A stretch of 64,000 bases of DNA from Ulva prolifera (GCA_023078555.1 CM041200.1:7479361-7543360), one strand, 5' to 3'; shown: positions 47,551 through 60,470, counted from the first letter of the stretch. The notes: generated from the sequence alone by a model not told the origin. Numbers and translations are program-made.

Positions 47551-48553
47551 ATGTGCGAGCGGCAGGCTCGTCGTGTCCTCGCCGGCGCCCTTCACCGGCA
47601 TCCGCATCGCCGAGTCGAGTGCCCACAGGGACTTCGAGCGGCTCGAGCGGCGCGCGTCGAGGTCAAGCGTCTCGCCGGTGCCGCGGTCAGCCCCGGAGGA
47701 GCCGCCGACGCGCCGCGCGGCGGCCGCCGCGAGCGCGTCGCTCGCGTTTGGGCTCGAGCACGGCGTCTGCCGGGGGGCGGGGGTGTGGGCCATCAGGAGG
47801 TGTTCAGAGGAGCCGCCGCTCGCGTTGAGGCCGGAGCGCGAGCCACGGAGGTCGACGGAAAAGATAGGGTTGTCATTGCCGAGCGGGCGGATGTCGTACA
47901 CAGGATTGTGGTGCATCTGGCTGGAGTTCTGCAGTTTGTCGTCACTGCGGCTGCTGAGCAGGGCTTCCGCCGGGACGGCGGGGCTGAGGGGGGCAGAGTC
48001 GGCGGAGAGCGGCGGCGGGGGGGCGGCGGCCACAGCCGCCGGGTCGCCGTCGCCGTGCGGGGTCAGAGTTTCGAGCCACTGCTGCACGCGGACGGCGGGT
48101 TTGAAGGTGCCGGGGGGGATGGCGGTGGGAAGCGCCACGGGCGCAAACGCCTTCGCGGGGGGGGGGGGGCGCTGCGGCGGGTGTCGGCCACCTGGACGTC
48201 CGGGAGGGGGACACGGTGCGTGGCGGGAGGGCCTTCGCGGTGCGGAGGCGCTGATGGGCGCGCACGTACACCAGGCAGAGCAGGCCGACGAGTGCAAGAA
48301 GTGCGGCGACCGTCACGCCGATGATGATCGGCCATGGGATGCCAGACTCTGCAGACGCCGAGGCCGGGGCTGGGCCGGGAACAACCTGCGGAGTCTGGGT
48401 GACCCGGATCGGGGGGTAAAGGGGAAAGGTATCCTGCTGGGGAGGGGAGGCGTCGGGTGTGAAGTTGGTGGCTACAGGGGGCACCGTTGGTGTGTCGGCC
48501 TGGGCGGGAGCGTTGCGGAGAGACCGGCGCTGGAGCTGGACATGAGGGAAGGC
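47551..48553 (-). CDS. Membrane exon of a receptor-like relative, frame-shifted at a poly-C run
   Basis: Acceptor CTGTACAG then AFPHVQLQRR opens a Pro/Thr/Gln-rich extracellular stalk, followed by one membrane span (WPIIIGVTVAALLALVGLL, CLVYV) and a basic stop-transfer RAHQRLR. The receptor gene at 28388-28642 has the same acceptor sequence and phase before its own membrane exon, so the two are probably related. The cytoplasmic part contains NPVYDIRPLG and NPIFSVDLR. Between the span and these motifs lies a run of 13 C (minus strand, about 48157-48169); the frame before and after agree only if it were 12, and the exon length is one more than a multiple of three. This may be an assembly error, a length polymorphism or a real frameshift. 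The donor after SLPLAH is GTGCGC. No ectodomain exons were recognised upstream. Confidence 0.55.
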
Positions 48554-51500
48554 CTGTACAGTTACAGAGACAGGTTTACAAACGCAAGAACTTGGAAGTG
48601 AGAGCGTGGCGGGGTCGAGGTGCTGGTCAAGAGGCTTGCTGCTATGCAGGGGCAGTTGCTTGTGTAGCATGAGCCCACGAGTGGACGCACGTACGTGCCA
48701 CTGGTGGCAATATGGCTGTATGGCAATCAGCTTGCTGTGGAAAGCCGCTGGGGTGGTGCTTGGCATGCGCGATGCAGCGCCATTGCAACAACATCGACTT
48801 GCTGGAGATTCAAGCGCATCGCCATTGAGCGCACGGCGCACGCTGCCAGCGCAGGATGCAGGATCACACCATATTGAGATCCTCAGTCCCTTATTTGGCC
48901 ATGTAGGTCTGCAGCGGCAGCGCTAAGGGCGTCGTGTTGCGACAATCCGCCGGGCTTGCTCAAGCGCGGGGCGCTGCAGCGCACGCCTGGCCTGCCACCA
49001 GCAGGCACCCAGACTCAACATACATGTGAGAGAAGCTCTGTTTACAGCAGAGACGAGCAAAAATGTGTCATGTCTGCGAGTGCTGGCCACCCGCGAACGA
49101 GCACGTCGAGTCAGCTCAACACCCGGCCAGGCCTTCGACGTCAAGAAACACGTGGAGCGCTGCCTCAATCGACTGACAGGTACCACTCCAGGTTCTACTA
49201 TTACTTTTCGCGCGCCCTGATGGCCCGGGCGACGCTGGCGCATGGTGAGCGCTGCGAAACTGTTCGACCCGTCGCGCAGTCCGTCGGCATCGCGGCCCGC
49301 CCGCGGGGCGCAGTTGTTCGTACTGAACTAGGCTTGCCGGCCAGGGCTCATCAGCCGGCGTGGACGCGAACAAGCTGGCGTCAGATGCTGAGGGCGGCTT
49401 TCGTGGCCGACCACCGCCAGCCCCAGCCGCAGGCCCGCGGGCGTGGCGTGGTTTCTTGCGGGGCCCGCGATCCACGCGACCGCGATGCCGCGACAAGAAC
49501 GCAGAGGAAATGTCCGCAACGGCCTGTGGCCGTGCGGGTTTGGCAGCTGGTGCACGATCGCTGCAGCTTGGGCGAAGCAGCTTCACACGATCGCAAGAGC
49601 AGCAGAGTTGCGGTCGACAACGGGTGCACCATACGCATGCCCACGCGATACCCGACCGGCCCCTGTCCGAACCACCCAGCTCCGTACATGGCGCCATTGC
49701 GACCCTCGGTCACTCTTGCGATAGCTTCTGGTGCATTTTGCTGCGCAAGCATTGCGTCATACGCGCTGCAGCGTGCGCAATGCTGTGGTTACACGGTCTT
49801 TCGTACGTGATCTCCTGTGCGCACGCCGTTCGAGCACAGTGACTGGTACTGACGCCCGATCCCCCTGGTTATAATTACCATACCCTCCTGCTTTGGCGTC
49901 GAACGCGATGTTCGGCGGTGTCGTCTGCCAGTGCGCCATTTTCCGGTACCGGCATCGACATCGCTGCGCTGCCACCCAATAAACGAAGCACCGCAAGTCC
50001 TGGGACGTGCGTCAAAATACAAGGATGAATTAAAAATGATGTTCGTGTTCATGATGAGCGCTTGTCAAAAGGGCGCAGAACACGCGGAGCGTGACGGACC
50101 ATTGTTTTCGACGAGTCGCACGATCGAGATATCGGGTGATATTTGATCAGCAGTGCCTGAAGCGTAAGACGGTCCTGTTACCCACGTACCTTCAAGATAC
50201 TGCAGGCACTTATACGTCTGGGCGGACACCGCGCATTGCTCCCGATAAGCATGAGAGTACATGAGGAGGTAGCTTGCGTGGAACGTTTATCAACCGCAAT
50301 TGTGTGGTGCACACTGCCGGAATGACGTGATGCGCGGGCATGAAGCCGGGTGAGACTCGAACTGGTGTTCACCTGAATTCAGACTTGCTGCGCGCTGATA
50401 GACAGGACGCCAGATTGAAGCACCTCTACAATCGTGCTTCCCAACCTTCACATCAACTAAGTCCTTTCAGTCTGATGCTGCCTATCTGGATTTCTGCTAT
50501 GCAACGGCACGAGCTACTGTGTTCGTTTCAACCAGGAGCGCACCGTCGAATTATCGATTGGCATGGCACAGGTGACACAACCGGGGTTCAACCGCGGCCA
50601 TGGTACGGTCGCCTGCTGCAACAGCATGGACAAAGGTAATGTTGCAGCAACTTGTAGCCATGCTGCGGCGAAAGCTGGCCCAAATTCGCCAGTGAATGCG
50701 CCGCGCTTAACGGCCTCCTCGGACTGTCACCCGTTAATGCCCTGTCACCCGTACACGTTCTCTGCGTGAACGTACGATTATCCTATGTCAAGCTGCACTG
50801 TGAGTCTCCGCTGTGAAAATTCGTCCTCGCCTGCAGCCTGGGGATAAACTGCGGAAGACGGATGTCGGTGTCGATTGCACTGCAGCAGAGGCACGATTTC
50901 CCCCAATAATTGCCGGTCCAGCTTGATGCAGGCACTTGAAACCTTCCTCTTGTCAAGTATCTGCCGCGGCCTGTAGTTCTGGCCGAACGACAACACGACG
51001 TGCCAAACACGCAGCGACAGCTACAGACGAAGGACAGTTCAAGAATGACTGCATCTGTCCTCATGTCGAGATCATGGATCAGCATGATCGCGCTGCACTT
51101 GCATCCTGGCAATTGCGGCATCCCACTGCACACCGGCAAATGCTGCTTACGCCGAAGTCGCGCGTCGGAGGCTACAATGGCCTGAATCACACGATGCTCA
51201 ATCCCTTCGACCTGTCTGGGCTGGTCACGGCGGACCGTGCTACTATCTGCGGCTGGGACGGTCATCTGCGTGTTACGGTCTGCACCAGCTTGGCCATCGT
51301 TGCATTCACTTCACAGCCGCGACTCTGACTCAGAAAGCGTGATGCCATGTCATGACTGACTTATTCTGGGGTTTCGCATGCCTGTGGTCCAGGACTGCGC
51401 GTGGCGAATGCTTTCGAAATCACTGTTACCACACACAGATCAACACAGCACAGAGGGAAAAGGGCACCAGCTATCGCCACATCTAACATTCAACCACTCT

Positions 51501-52200
51501 AATGGACTTCCTGCTCCATGCCACAATATATCCAAGACCGTGCTGCCAGAATGCGGAGAAGGGATGGCCACTGCGCTCCCCAGGCAGAAGCCAGAGGCAT
51601 GCAAAGCCACAACTCCATTAGAACTGATCGTCTCAGTGCATGGTAGGCCTATCTGTACCTGCAAACACAAGTCAGATGGGTAGCGACAGAACCCTTCCCT
51701 AGGACCTAGTGATGGTAGGACCGCAGCATCCAATCCATTTGGGTCCACTTGGTGTGCTCCTCGGCATCATCAGAGACTGCCTGATGGCACTGTCAGCCAG
51801 TGAATATCAATACCCCTGCTGTGTAATTGTCTGTGTCCTCACACGCTTCCCAGATGATCCATCTTCTGAAGGGCAGGGCAGCAGCATGCTCTACATCCAC
51901 CATTTTCGCGTGAGCCAACCACATCAACAAATCCAATCCTCCGCGGCCCTGATCCACTGATCATGCCTTTCCTCACTCCATCCAGGGGTCGCAGCAAGCA
52001 CATCAGCACGGCCGACTCACACCATCTGCACCAAACACACCAGCCACCATTGTTCACGGCCACTGAGCCCTCGCTCCCCACCGCCCTCAGCCAAATCAGT
52101 GCCGGCCGAGACGTTAGACTCCGCCGTAGTAGCGGTCCACAACCTGTGGCGCTCCACACCATCCCATGCCACATCAGCGCCGCACGGCAGCATCGCTGAG
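48554..52200. other. No supportable gene
   Basis: Long overlapping frames near 49.0-49.8 kb on both strands are Arg/Ala-rich and without motifs. If the membrane exon at 47551-48553 belongs to an intact gene, its ectodomain exons should be here, but I could not recognise any. The last few hundred bases belong to the 3' flank of the tandem membrane-protein unit. Confidence 0.4.
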
Positions 52201-54471
52201 TCACACCCCGCACGCGCCATCTACCGGTAGCGCAGCGCCTTCAAGTTGTGCCCCCTGTTCATCCCCGGCCACAGCTACAGCGCCGGAGTCACTCACGGCG
52301 GCAACCCGGGTGGGCCGGCGCAGGGCTTTCGTGGCCGATCGTAGCAGCGCGAGCAGGCGGCGCATGCCGAGGACGTTGGCCACGAAGCCCGCGATCGTGA
52401 AGCAGCAGGAGACGAGGGCGAAGGCGGCCTCGCTGCGCAGGCGCGCCGTGTCGGCGGCGGCGGGCTGGCGCATGTCGGAGAAGATCTTGAGCACCGCGAT
52501 GGCGACGCTGGCGACCTCGAGCAGCGCGATGGCCGCGTTGGCCCTCACCGCGACCTTGAACCTGCACCCCAGCAGCGACCCTGCAGTTCATCAGGTGCAG
52601 TCTCCTGTGAAGGCTGAGCTCAGCTCTGTGGCTGTCATGACCGCCGTGGCTCTGGCTGAACTGCCGTGACTGTGGCTCGTGAATTCAAATTACCTTTACA
52701 TGCACTGTCATGAGTTCATACTGATGGCACTATCATGTATTTCCATGATTCACAGTGTCATGAGATCCCTGCTGCCCTGTTTACATCATGATGATCCAGA
52801 TCTGCACTAGCCCTGTCTGCGGCCAGGGTGCAGCTACTGTTGCCCTTCAAGCGAGCCTCAGAAGCCTGCCGTGTATCTCAAGCAATGTACATGACGGCGA
52901 GTGCGGCGTACGACAATCCTGGGTCAACCTGGGCGGCCATCTGGATGCTCTTGGTGCTGTGTTTCGATCACAGGTGCATTGCCCTGGAGAAGTGCAAGGC
53001 GGGAGACACCGAATGTGAGGTTGGAGGTACTGAGCCGCATCCTGACCGGAGCTGGACGAGTCCGGATAGCCCGGACCGCATGCCGCAGGGGTGGACCAGC
53101 TGGGAAGCCCATCCAGGCAATCGCACGCAGTTCATAGGGCCTCTCAAGTGCAATATGAGGTGGTCGCACACAGCTGCTGTGTCACGCACAGCTGTTTCTA
53201 AGCGAACACAGAACAGAGCCCACGAAGGTCTGAAGAAGGAGTGAGTTCTGGTGCCGACCTCACCCCATTGCACTGATGTCACCGGGTCCAGTCACTGAGC
53301 AAAGCTTACTGGGAATGCGCTAAGCCTGGAAGATTCCTGGGCTACAATCACACGCCGTATGTGCCCAGTCGCCCAGCCGCGGCACTTCTGCTGAGAAGGA
53401 GTCAAACGTCCGGCAGGTGCGATGTCAGCACCAACAACATGTCTGCAGGTGGAGCCACCCAGCCGGGCCAGAAGTACACCTACGTAATTCTGCGGAACGA
53501 TGTTCGCGCAGGCATGCCCCACGTCGAAGCTCATACACGGGATGTTCTAAGGACACACAACAGCAGAGTGGTATGTGCACACAGGACCGCCGCAGAGGGA
53601 AAACACAAGGTCACAGCAGCACTGACAGAGTAGACGCACCATTTGCCTGCGCTGCTGCTGAGCATCTTTTGACCACCCCATATCATTACAGCTGAGATCA
53701 GGATCATGCTGACAAAGGACATTGTACCACTGATAGCAGCGAGCCGGGTGAAGAAAGCACATGGCACCTCCTCTCCATACCAGACACACACCGGCCCCTG
53801 CAGCGGCGCATCGGTCTGATAAGAAATACAAACAATGCTGCAGGGATACGGATTCGTGGCAGAGCGTTCTGTGGCCTGGCGGGCGCCACACCCAGGGCCC
53901 ATGATTCTGTCAGAGTGGAGTAGCACACCTGTGTAAGCAGGATGCGGCAGAAGCCTATGTCTGTCATGACGTCCATGATCCGCATGGTGCCAAAGCTAGC
54001 ATTCATGAGTGGGACCCAGATTGTATGGTACGGTTGCACGGGGTGGTCTGACGCGTTGGCACCAAGTGCGCTCCAGCTGAGGTCTGCCATCAGGGACACT
54101 GCTGTGCCGGAAACGTTGAGTAAGCGACTTCCAAGTGGTGTGTATTTCTGAGGGCCGATGAAAGAAGCCGTCACCATGGTGGCAGAGCAGGCGATGCGGG
54201 TCACCGAAACACAGACAAACAGTGGGTTCTTTGGCGCAGCCGGACCGATCCGCCACAACCATGAAACCATCAAAAGACCAAGCAGTTCAGAGACCAGGAC
54301 AGGGATCTGGATTATTGGTGTCAACCATGGAACGGCTACGCCATACATAAGTAACGGGCCTGCAATTGCAATTGCACTGGCAGCGAAGCAGGCGTAGAAT
54401 ATGGTGTGCGGATCTTCGTGCAGCTGCTCCCATCCGGACATACGGTCCATGCCGCGTGCAGAAGACGACAT
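52201..54471 (-). CDS. Unrecognised multi-pass membrane protein, copy 1 (intact)
   Basis: Exons 53929-54471, 53583-53815 and 52201-52561 join in phase (donors GTGTGC, acceptors ATCAG and GTGCAG) into a 378-aa protein starting MSSSARGMDRMSGWEQLHED. Roughly seven to nine hydrophobic segments are visible, among them FYACFAASAIAIAG, IIQIPVLVSELLGLLM, GTMSFVSMILISAVMIW, AIALLEVASVAIAVL and ALVSCCFTIAGFVANVL. Conserved between copies: GWEQLHEDP, SFIGPQ-YxPLGxRLLN, DHPVQPYHxIWVPLMNA, DIGFCRILL, GPVCVWYGEEVPC and IFSDMRQP. I do not recognise the family and propose no function. Last-exon conservation is much higher than elsewhere. The C-terminal 30 residues differ between copies, so the gene might continue through a GTGAGT donor after RRPTRVAA. 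Confidence 0.7.
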
Positions 54472-55585
54472 TGCTCAATGGCTGCTTCCAAAATTCGGAA
54501 GCTGTGAATGTGGTGGAGCCTGCGGTTGGCAGTTGTCTCAGACGGCCTATAATTGTGGAGCCCGAGGTGTTCAACTGTTGCAGATATGTTGGAAGGTTAC
54601 CAATAGAATCAGCTGGATCACTTTTGACCTCTAATTCCGAGCTCGTGGTTTGCGAGAGCACTGCCTCGGGCATGTCCATGGGATCCAGGCGACGACATCA
54701 CCAGACGCTCACTAGGCTGGCGACGAGTTTTCGACCGATATTTCTTCAATGGCTACTTTACGAGTGTGCATCATGGCTTTTGCAGATACCTATTCGTGCA
54801 GCACGAGCATGTGCCTAAGAAGACACAGCATGTAGCGTATTCGAAGACACATCAACTCAACAGATACATGCACTAGATACGAAGTCACGATATCAAATGC
54901 GCGCTGTTGCGATGCCCATCCAAGATGCTAGTCGCATCATAGACTGTACATGCAGAGAACCACCGCGCTTGCAACTCAGCATCACCAAAAAGGCAACTTT
55001 TTCCGGTCGCAACTCGGTGTATGTTCGTCTTGGAGGATGCACCATTCAGGCCAAAGCCGTCGGAGCCTGGAATGTCCGTGTCTACAAGGTTGCTTCAGGA
55101 GCATGCACGCGGATCCTGGCGGGTGCAGGGCTGAGGGATCAACAGGTGATCCACAAGCACACTGAATTCCATTCCTTCTATCATTAGCTGCCATTTGAGG
55201 TGATGCGGACAATCCAGTGGCTGCACAGATGTAGGGCCGCTGCTGCCGCTCTGTAGTGCAGTCTGTTGGTCAGGACACTAGGGCTGCTTCATAATATTGA
55301 CCCGTTCAAAGCACAGCCTGCTCATGATGTGCCAGATGTGTCCAAACATCCTCTGAACATCTGACTTTGACTTGCAAAGATAGTCAATGCAAAACGGTAT
55401 TGGATCCACATGCATGGGTCATTGAGATGCCAAATTGGCCACGTGCACAGGAGAATGACGCAGAAGCGTTCACAGCAGCGGATTCGGTACATAAACGACT
55501 CACCAAGACACTCTCACGGTAGCAGTCACCTTAGATTTACTTGCTTTTGAACAATGAGTCGACTTACGTTGGAGAGGCCACTGTA
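54472..55585. other. Upstream region of copy 1
   Basis: Contains the block (about 54.93-55.48 kb) that also precedes the other copies, so it probably carries the promoter and 5' leader. No TATA box or other defined site was seen. Confidence 0.45.
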
Positions 55586-57171
55586 CATAGGGGGGTCGGC
55601 AGTGCCGACTCGGCACTCAGGCCTCATGCACGTCCAATTGAACCGCGAGCACCTCAGAAAGCTCCAGACAGCGCGGAAACGTCCTATAGGCTCGCATTAA
55701 CCTCTTGAATCGATTGTAAGTGGTCTGGGCGAAACAGGTGAAAACGCCCAGCGAAACCGGGGTTTTTGGACCAAACCCCACGTTTTGCCCAGCGAGGGCT
55801 CAGATGGCCTCAAGCGGTGCCCAGCGTATGCCAATCGTGATCAGTGGGCAGAGAGCACTTGAAAAAAACTATAATGTTATGCACCGATGTTCCACTGTCT
55901 GCCGACTCCACTTGTGTCACCGTGCGGTGTTCGCGTCCGACCAACATCATGGCGGGCTAACATACTGGCGGGATGAATCCCAACAAGTACCATGGTTTCC
56001 GCGAGCTTGACGAACTATTAGCAAATATGCAGCTGTCTTGTGTGGTGAACAAAGAGCAAATGAACGAGGTGCTCCTTGCACAGAGAGACTCAAAACATCG
56101 CAGCAGCTCCAGTGTTGTGAGCTTCACCTTCAAACAGTATTGTTGTCAGGCTACCTATAATTTGATGCCTGTCCATACAGTACTGCGTGAACCTCCGGAT
56201 CAGTCAATGTAGCATGCTACACTGCATAGCAGTGCTCCTTTACACCTTTAGATCGCAGGGACAGCAACACCACCGACCAGGAATGTTCATCAAAAGCGAT
56301 CAGAATATGAAATTGGATGTACATGTACATTCCTATCATCAGCATGCACTGCAAGCAGGCACCATTCTACAAAATGGGAGGCTTACGTAGGCAAGTCATT
56401 GTTCGCCTGAGTCCACACTCACATGCAGTAGAGCCACGCACAGTTTTACGGGACACAGCCTGCCATGGTCCTAAACAGTGCCTGATCTGCTGAAGAGGTC
56501 GATACACTACTCTCCAGTGGTACAGAGTCACACATGTATGCAACATGGTCGTCACACATAAGCTGGATGGAAAGAAAGTGTCACATATGCTGTCAGGACG
56601 TGCCAATCTTAAGTGCTGCAGAGTCTGTGCCTGGCACTGTTGTGATTTACTGTTGACAACGCCCAGCACTATGGAGTACAAAACGCAGCAGCCAATCTGC
56701 CCAGCCAGACCGACAGAGAGCAATCAATAGTCTCGCCAGACCCGAAAAGACATCTCAAACATCTCCGGTAGTTACTCTGTGCGTGCCAGCTCCTAGGGAC
56801 GCGGTCGATGGCGTCCCAGGGAAGCAAACATGGCAGAGCATGCGCTGTACCGCCGGCAGCAACACAACAGACCATTTATAACGCATCAGGATGCATTAGA
56901 GGCATACTAAGGGTGTTCTGAGCCCATTGGGCATGCTTCCGGTATCGCTGGGCGCGTTTTCGTGCTCACTGGGCACAATGGGGCTTGTTGCCCAGCCATG
57001 CACGTGGATTTCGGGCAAAGGTCGAATTCGCCCAGCGACTTAAAACAAAGATACAGCAGCATTCAGGATGTTGCTGTGAGTCTACAGACGTTCCCAGCGC
57101 TGTCTAGAGCTTTCTGAGGTGCTCGCGGTTCAATTGGACGTGCATGAGGACTGAGTGCCGACCCCCCTCTG
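55586..57171. mobile_element. DNA transposon with long terminal inverted repeats, TA target
   Basis: The ends (CATAGGGGGGTCGGC at left, complement of CAGAGGGGGGTCGGC at right) are flanked by TA on both sides. The inverted repeats continue inward for at least 150 bases: TCATGCACGTCCAATTGAAC and CACCTCAGAAAGCTC are exact in both arms, then similarity fades through GCCCAGCG-rich motifs to about 250 bases. The left arm has an extra 14 bases near its tip. The 1.6-kb interior has a short frame at 55973-56212 without a recognised transposase, so this is probably nonautonomous. TA duplication suggests Tc1/mariner-like, but long arms are unusual for that group. It lies exactly between the first and second tandem membrane-gene units. 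Confidence 0.8.
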
Positions 57172-57604
57172 TAAATCACTTCGTATGTTTCACTCCCTTC
57201 GCTATTTGGCCGCGGGAGCCTCCACCGGTGAATTCTTGAGGCAAAAAAATCTGCGGCCAATGCAGCCAATGCATCACGATGCTTTCCTGATGTGAAGTCA
57301 TTGTTCAGTAGCGTCGCTGAACCAGGCAGATTGACCAATAGCGGCTCTGCCTCCTACCTCCAACAAAATATTGGCCCAGAGTTGGCAGGCTTGAACAGGC
57401 TCCGTGCAGACACGACTCTGTGCCACCTGTGGTGATTTTCAAGTTGTCCATACAGCCATGGCCACTGGCCATGGTGTATGGCATACACCAAATCCACATG
57501 TACTATTCATTGCTTCCTCCGGAAAAGTTGCTGCTGCCAGCAATGTAGACGACATGTCGTCTGCGGCCACGGAACCCATCGCGTAACCTTCGCCCTCAGC
57601 CAAA

Positions 57605-59648
57605 TCAGTGCCGACAAAGTGCAAGTGCGAGCCACAGCTTCAGCGCCATTGCAGCGGTCCATAAGGCTTCGCGCTCCCATGCTCCACGCCGCACCACGCC
57701 ACAGTAGCGCCTCGTAGCAGGGCCGTTGATTTGCATCCAGCAGCCTCCCATGCACCAGCCACCGTTGACACAACGCCCTATGTGCAGCTGCTCACTAACA
57801 TTAACTGACACAACGCCCTGCTTTGTGAGGTGCGCCACACCGACACCGCCGGATTCACTCCCAGCCACGACCCGGGTGGGGCGGCGCAGGGTGTGCGTGG
57901 CCGAGCGCAGCAGCGCGAGTAGACTATGCAAGGTGAGGACGTTGGTTGCGAAGCCCGCGAGGGTGAAGCAGCAGGAGACGAGGGCGAAGGCGGCCTCGCT
58001 GCGCAGGCGCGCCGACTCGGCGGTGGCGGGCTGGCGCATGTCGGAGAAGATCTTGAGCACCGCGATGGCGACACTGGCGACCTCGAGCAGCGCGATGGCC
58101 GCGTTGGCGCTCACCGCAACCTTGAACCTGCACCCCAGCAGCGGCGCCTATGGACCAAATCGTTGTCTCCGAGACTAGTTGTCACAGGAGACTGCAATCT
58201 GGAGTCCAGATTGTAGTCTCCTGTGAAGGCTGAGGTCAGCGTTGCAGTGGTCATGAGCAGTGTTGGGTCGTCGGGCCCAATCATGTGTAACCATTCCGAA
58301 TATTCAGATCTAATTCCTGGGTCGTAGCCCTGGAAATGCTGAAAAGCGACCCAACACTGCACATGGGAGCCACAACTCTGTGGCCGCACCGCCCTCACTG
58401 CAGCCAGTGCGTCCAAATCAGTATGACAGTTATGACGTTTTCTTGCATAGTCAGAGCTGGCGGTCCCGGATGAACCATGATAACACCGATCTGTCTGAAC
58501 CATGATAACACCGATACGCAATTCCCCACTATAGTCAACTGTCCTAGAGGTGCTATGTCAACAGCTGCAGATGATGCGCACACCACAGGCGGCGCCACGT
58601 GGTACGTAGTACCCAGCCAAACCCAGTGTAACCTAGTGTGAGCTTCAGTCCGTCTGCAATCGGCTGTGCTTGCAGCACAGCTCCCACACAGCCGCTGACC
58701 GGTGTCCAGGGCAGATAGTACACCGTGTAGCATGCGCACAGAGGATTGCCGCTGAGGGCGTACAAGATGGGGACAAAGCGACACAGACGGTAGCGCACCT
58801 CTTGCCAGCGCTGTTGCTTAGCTTTGTTTGACATCCACGCAGCAGTACAGCTACGATCAGTATGAAACTGAGGCAGGATATCGAGCCGCTGATGATCGCG
58901 AGGCGAGTGTAGTACAGTTCACAGGGCACCTGCGCTCCATACCAGACACACAACGGGCCCTGCAGTGGCACCTCGGTCCGGTCAGAAACTGAGAATTATA
59001 CACCTGCTAGGATGGATATGTGTTACTCACGATGGTCTGTGGCAAGCTGGGCGACTCACACGTATTTTCACATCCATGCTCCTGGTGTAGTCGTGAGGCA
59101 TACCTGTTCCAGCAGGATGCGGCAGAAGCCTGCGTCTGTCAAGATGTCCATGATCCACATGGCGCTGAAGTTAGCATTCATGAGGGGGACCCAGATTGCA
59201 TGGTACGGCTGCACGGGGTGGTCTGCTGCACTGCCAGCCAAGAGCGGACCAGCTGAGGCCGGCTATCAGGAACATTGCTGTGCCCAGAACGTTGAGTAAG
59301 CGGCTTCCGAGTGGATTGTATTCCTGGGGACCGATGAATGAAGAAATGATAGTGGTGTCGATGCATGCAATCTGTTTCACAAAAAGACAAGCAAACACTG
59401 GTTGCTTTGCTGCAGCAGGACCTTTCCGCCACAACCATGCACCCAGCAGAACGCCAAGAACCTCAAAGACATGGAAGGGGATGTGGATGATGGGTGTCAA
59501 CCATGGGACGACTATACCATACACAAACACAGGAACAGCCAACGCCAATGGCGCAGGAGGCAAAGGAGCCATAGAATACGGTTTGTGGATCTTTGTGCAA
59601 CTGCTCCCATCCGGACCACCAACCCGAGCCATTCGGTAAAGAAGACAT
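57605..59648 (-). pseudogene. Multi-pass membrane protein, copy 2 (decayed)
   Basis: Exon 1 (59104-59648) begins MSSLPNGSGWWSGWEQLHKD but is two bases longer than copy 1: one extra base lies just after FYGSFASCAIG (near 59.55 kb) and one near 59.24 kb in the SALG/DHPVQ region. Exon 2 (about 58742-58977) has lost the acceptor AG (GG instead) and the donor GT used by copy 1. Exon 3 (57605-58127) is still open and close to copy 1 over the IALLEVASVAIAVLKIFSDM block, but its end runs into an unrelated longer tail. A hAT-type MITE sits in its second intron. Together these defects make a functional 378-aa product unlikely. Confidence 0.75.
58258..58359. mobile_element. hAT-type MITE in copy-2 intron
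   Basis: It is 102 bp with perfect ends CAGTGTTGGGTCG and CGACCCAACACTG. The octamers GTCATGAG and CACATGGG flanking it agree at five of eight positions. It has no counterpart in the equivalent introns of copies 1 and 3, so it inserted after the duplication. Confidence 0.8.
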
Positions 59649-60470
59649 TGTACAGCTGGTGAACTACTATCAACGCTCGGCAGCTGTGAATGTGGTAGCG
59701 CTTGCCGATCGCTGTTGTATCAGATCGCTTGTACCTGTGTGCCCCGAGGTCTCCAATTGATACAAGGACGGTAGAGGATTGCCAAAGGAATCAGCTGGGC
59801 AGCTGCTGACCTCTTATGCAAAGTTCGTGAAGTGTGACATAAATTAATGCTCAGATAATCACACCGGGCGCCTCAACGGCACCTGGAATACGCCACGACA
59901 TCGCACGCTCACCAGGCTGACGATGGCGTTCGCAACAACCGCATTCAGATGGCTTACACAATGTGTAGGCTGGCTTCTGCAGTACTTCTGTTCATCCTCT
60001 ACGATCATCCTGCACGTACACCCAAGCCGGTACGTGCCTGACATGACGAATCACGCAGCATGAAGCATCTTCGGAGGCGCACTAGAAGATGTCACAATGA
60101 TGCGTGGTACGACATGCATCCACCCAACAGCAATTGCGCGCTAGGTGCCAGAGCCGAGCCAACATGCTGGGCCCATCACAGACTGTGATTGCAGACAGCC
60201 GCCGAGCTGGCAAGAATCAAGGAATTGGCGCGTTGCTCGATCGCAGCTTGTATTTACGGTCGCCTTGGCAGCTGTACATTCCAGGCCAAAGAAACCGGAG
60301 CCGGGGGAATGCGTGTCTACAGGGCTGCCTGTTTCAAATGCACCTGAAGCCTTGCGGGTGTAGCGCTGAAGAAAGGAGTGATTAACAAAGTGAACTGGCT
60401 GCAGCTTCATTGTTCGCATCCTTTGTTAATTGGGTGCCACTTGGGCTGACGCAAACATCGCAACACCAGC

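Noticed and set aside
47411-48601. 396-codon plus-strand frame
   Set aside because: Antisense to the membrane exon at 47551-48553, which has a clear membrane span and proper splice borders.
48956-49842. Long overlapping frames on both strands (up to 284 codons)
   Set aside because: Arg/Ala-rich composition, no domain, no consistent splice context; likely due to high GC.
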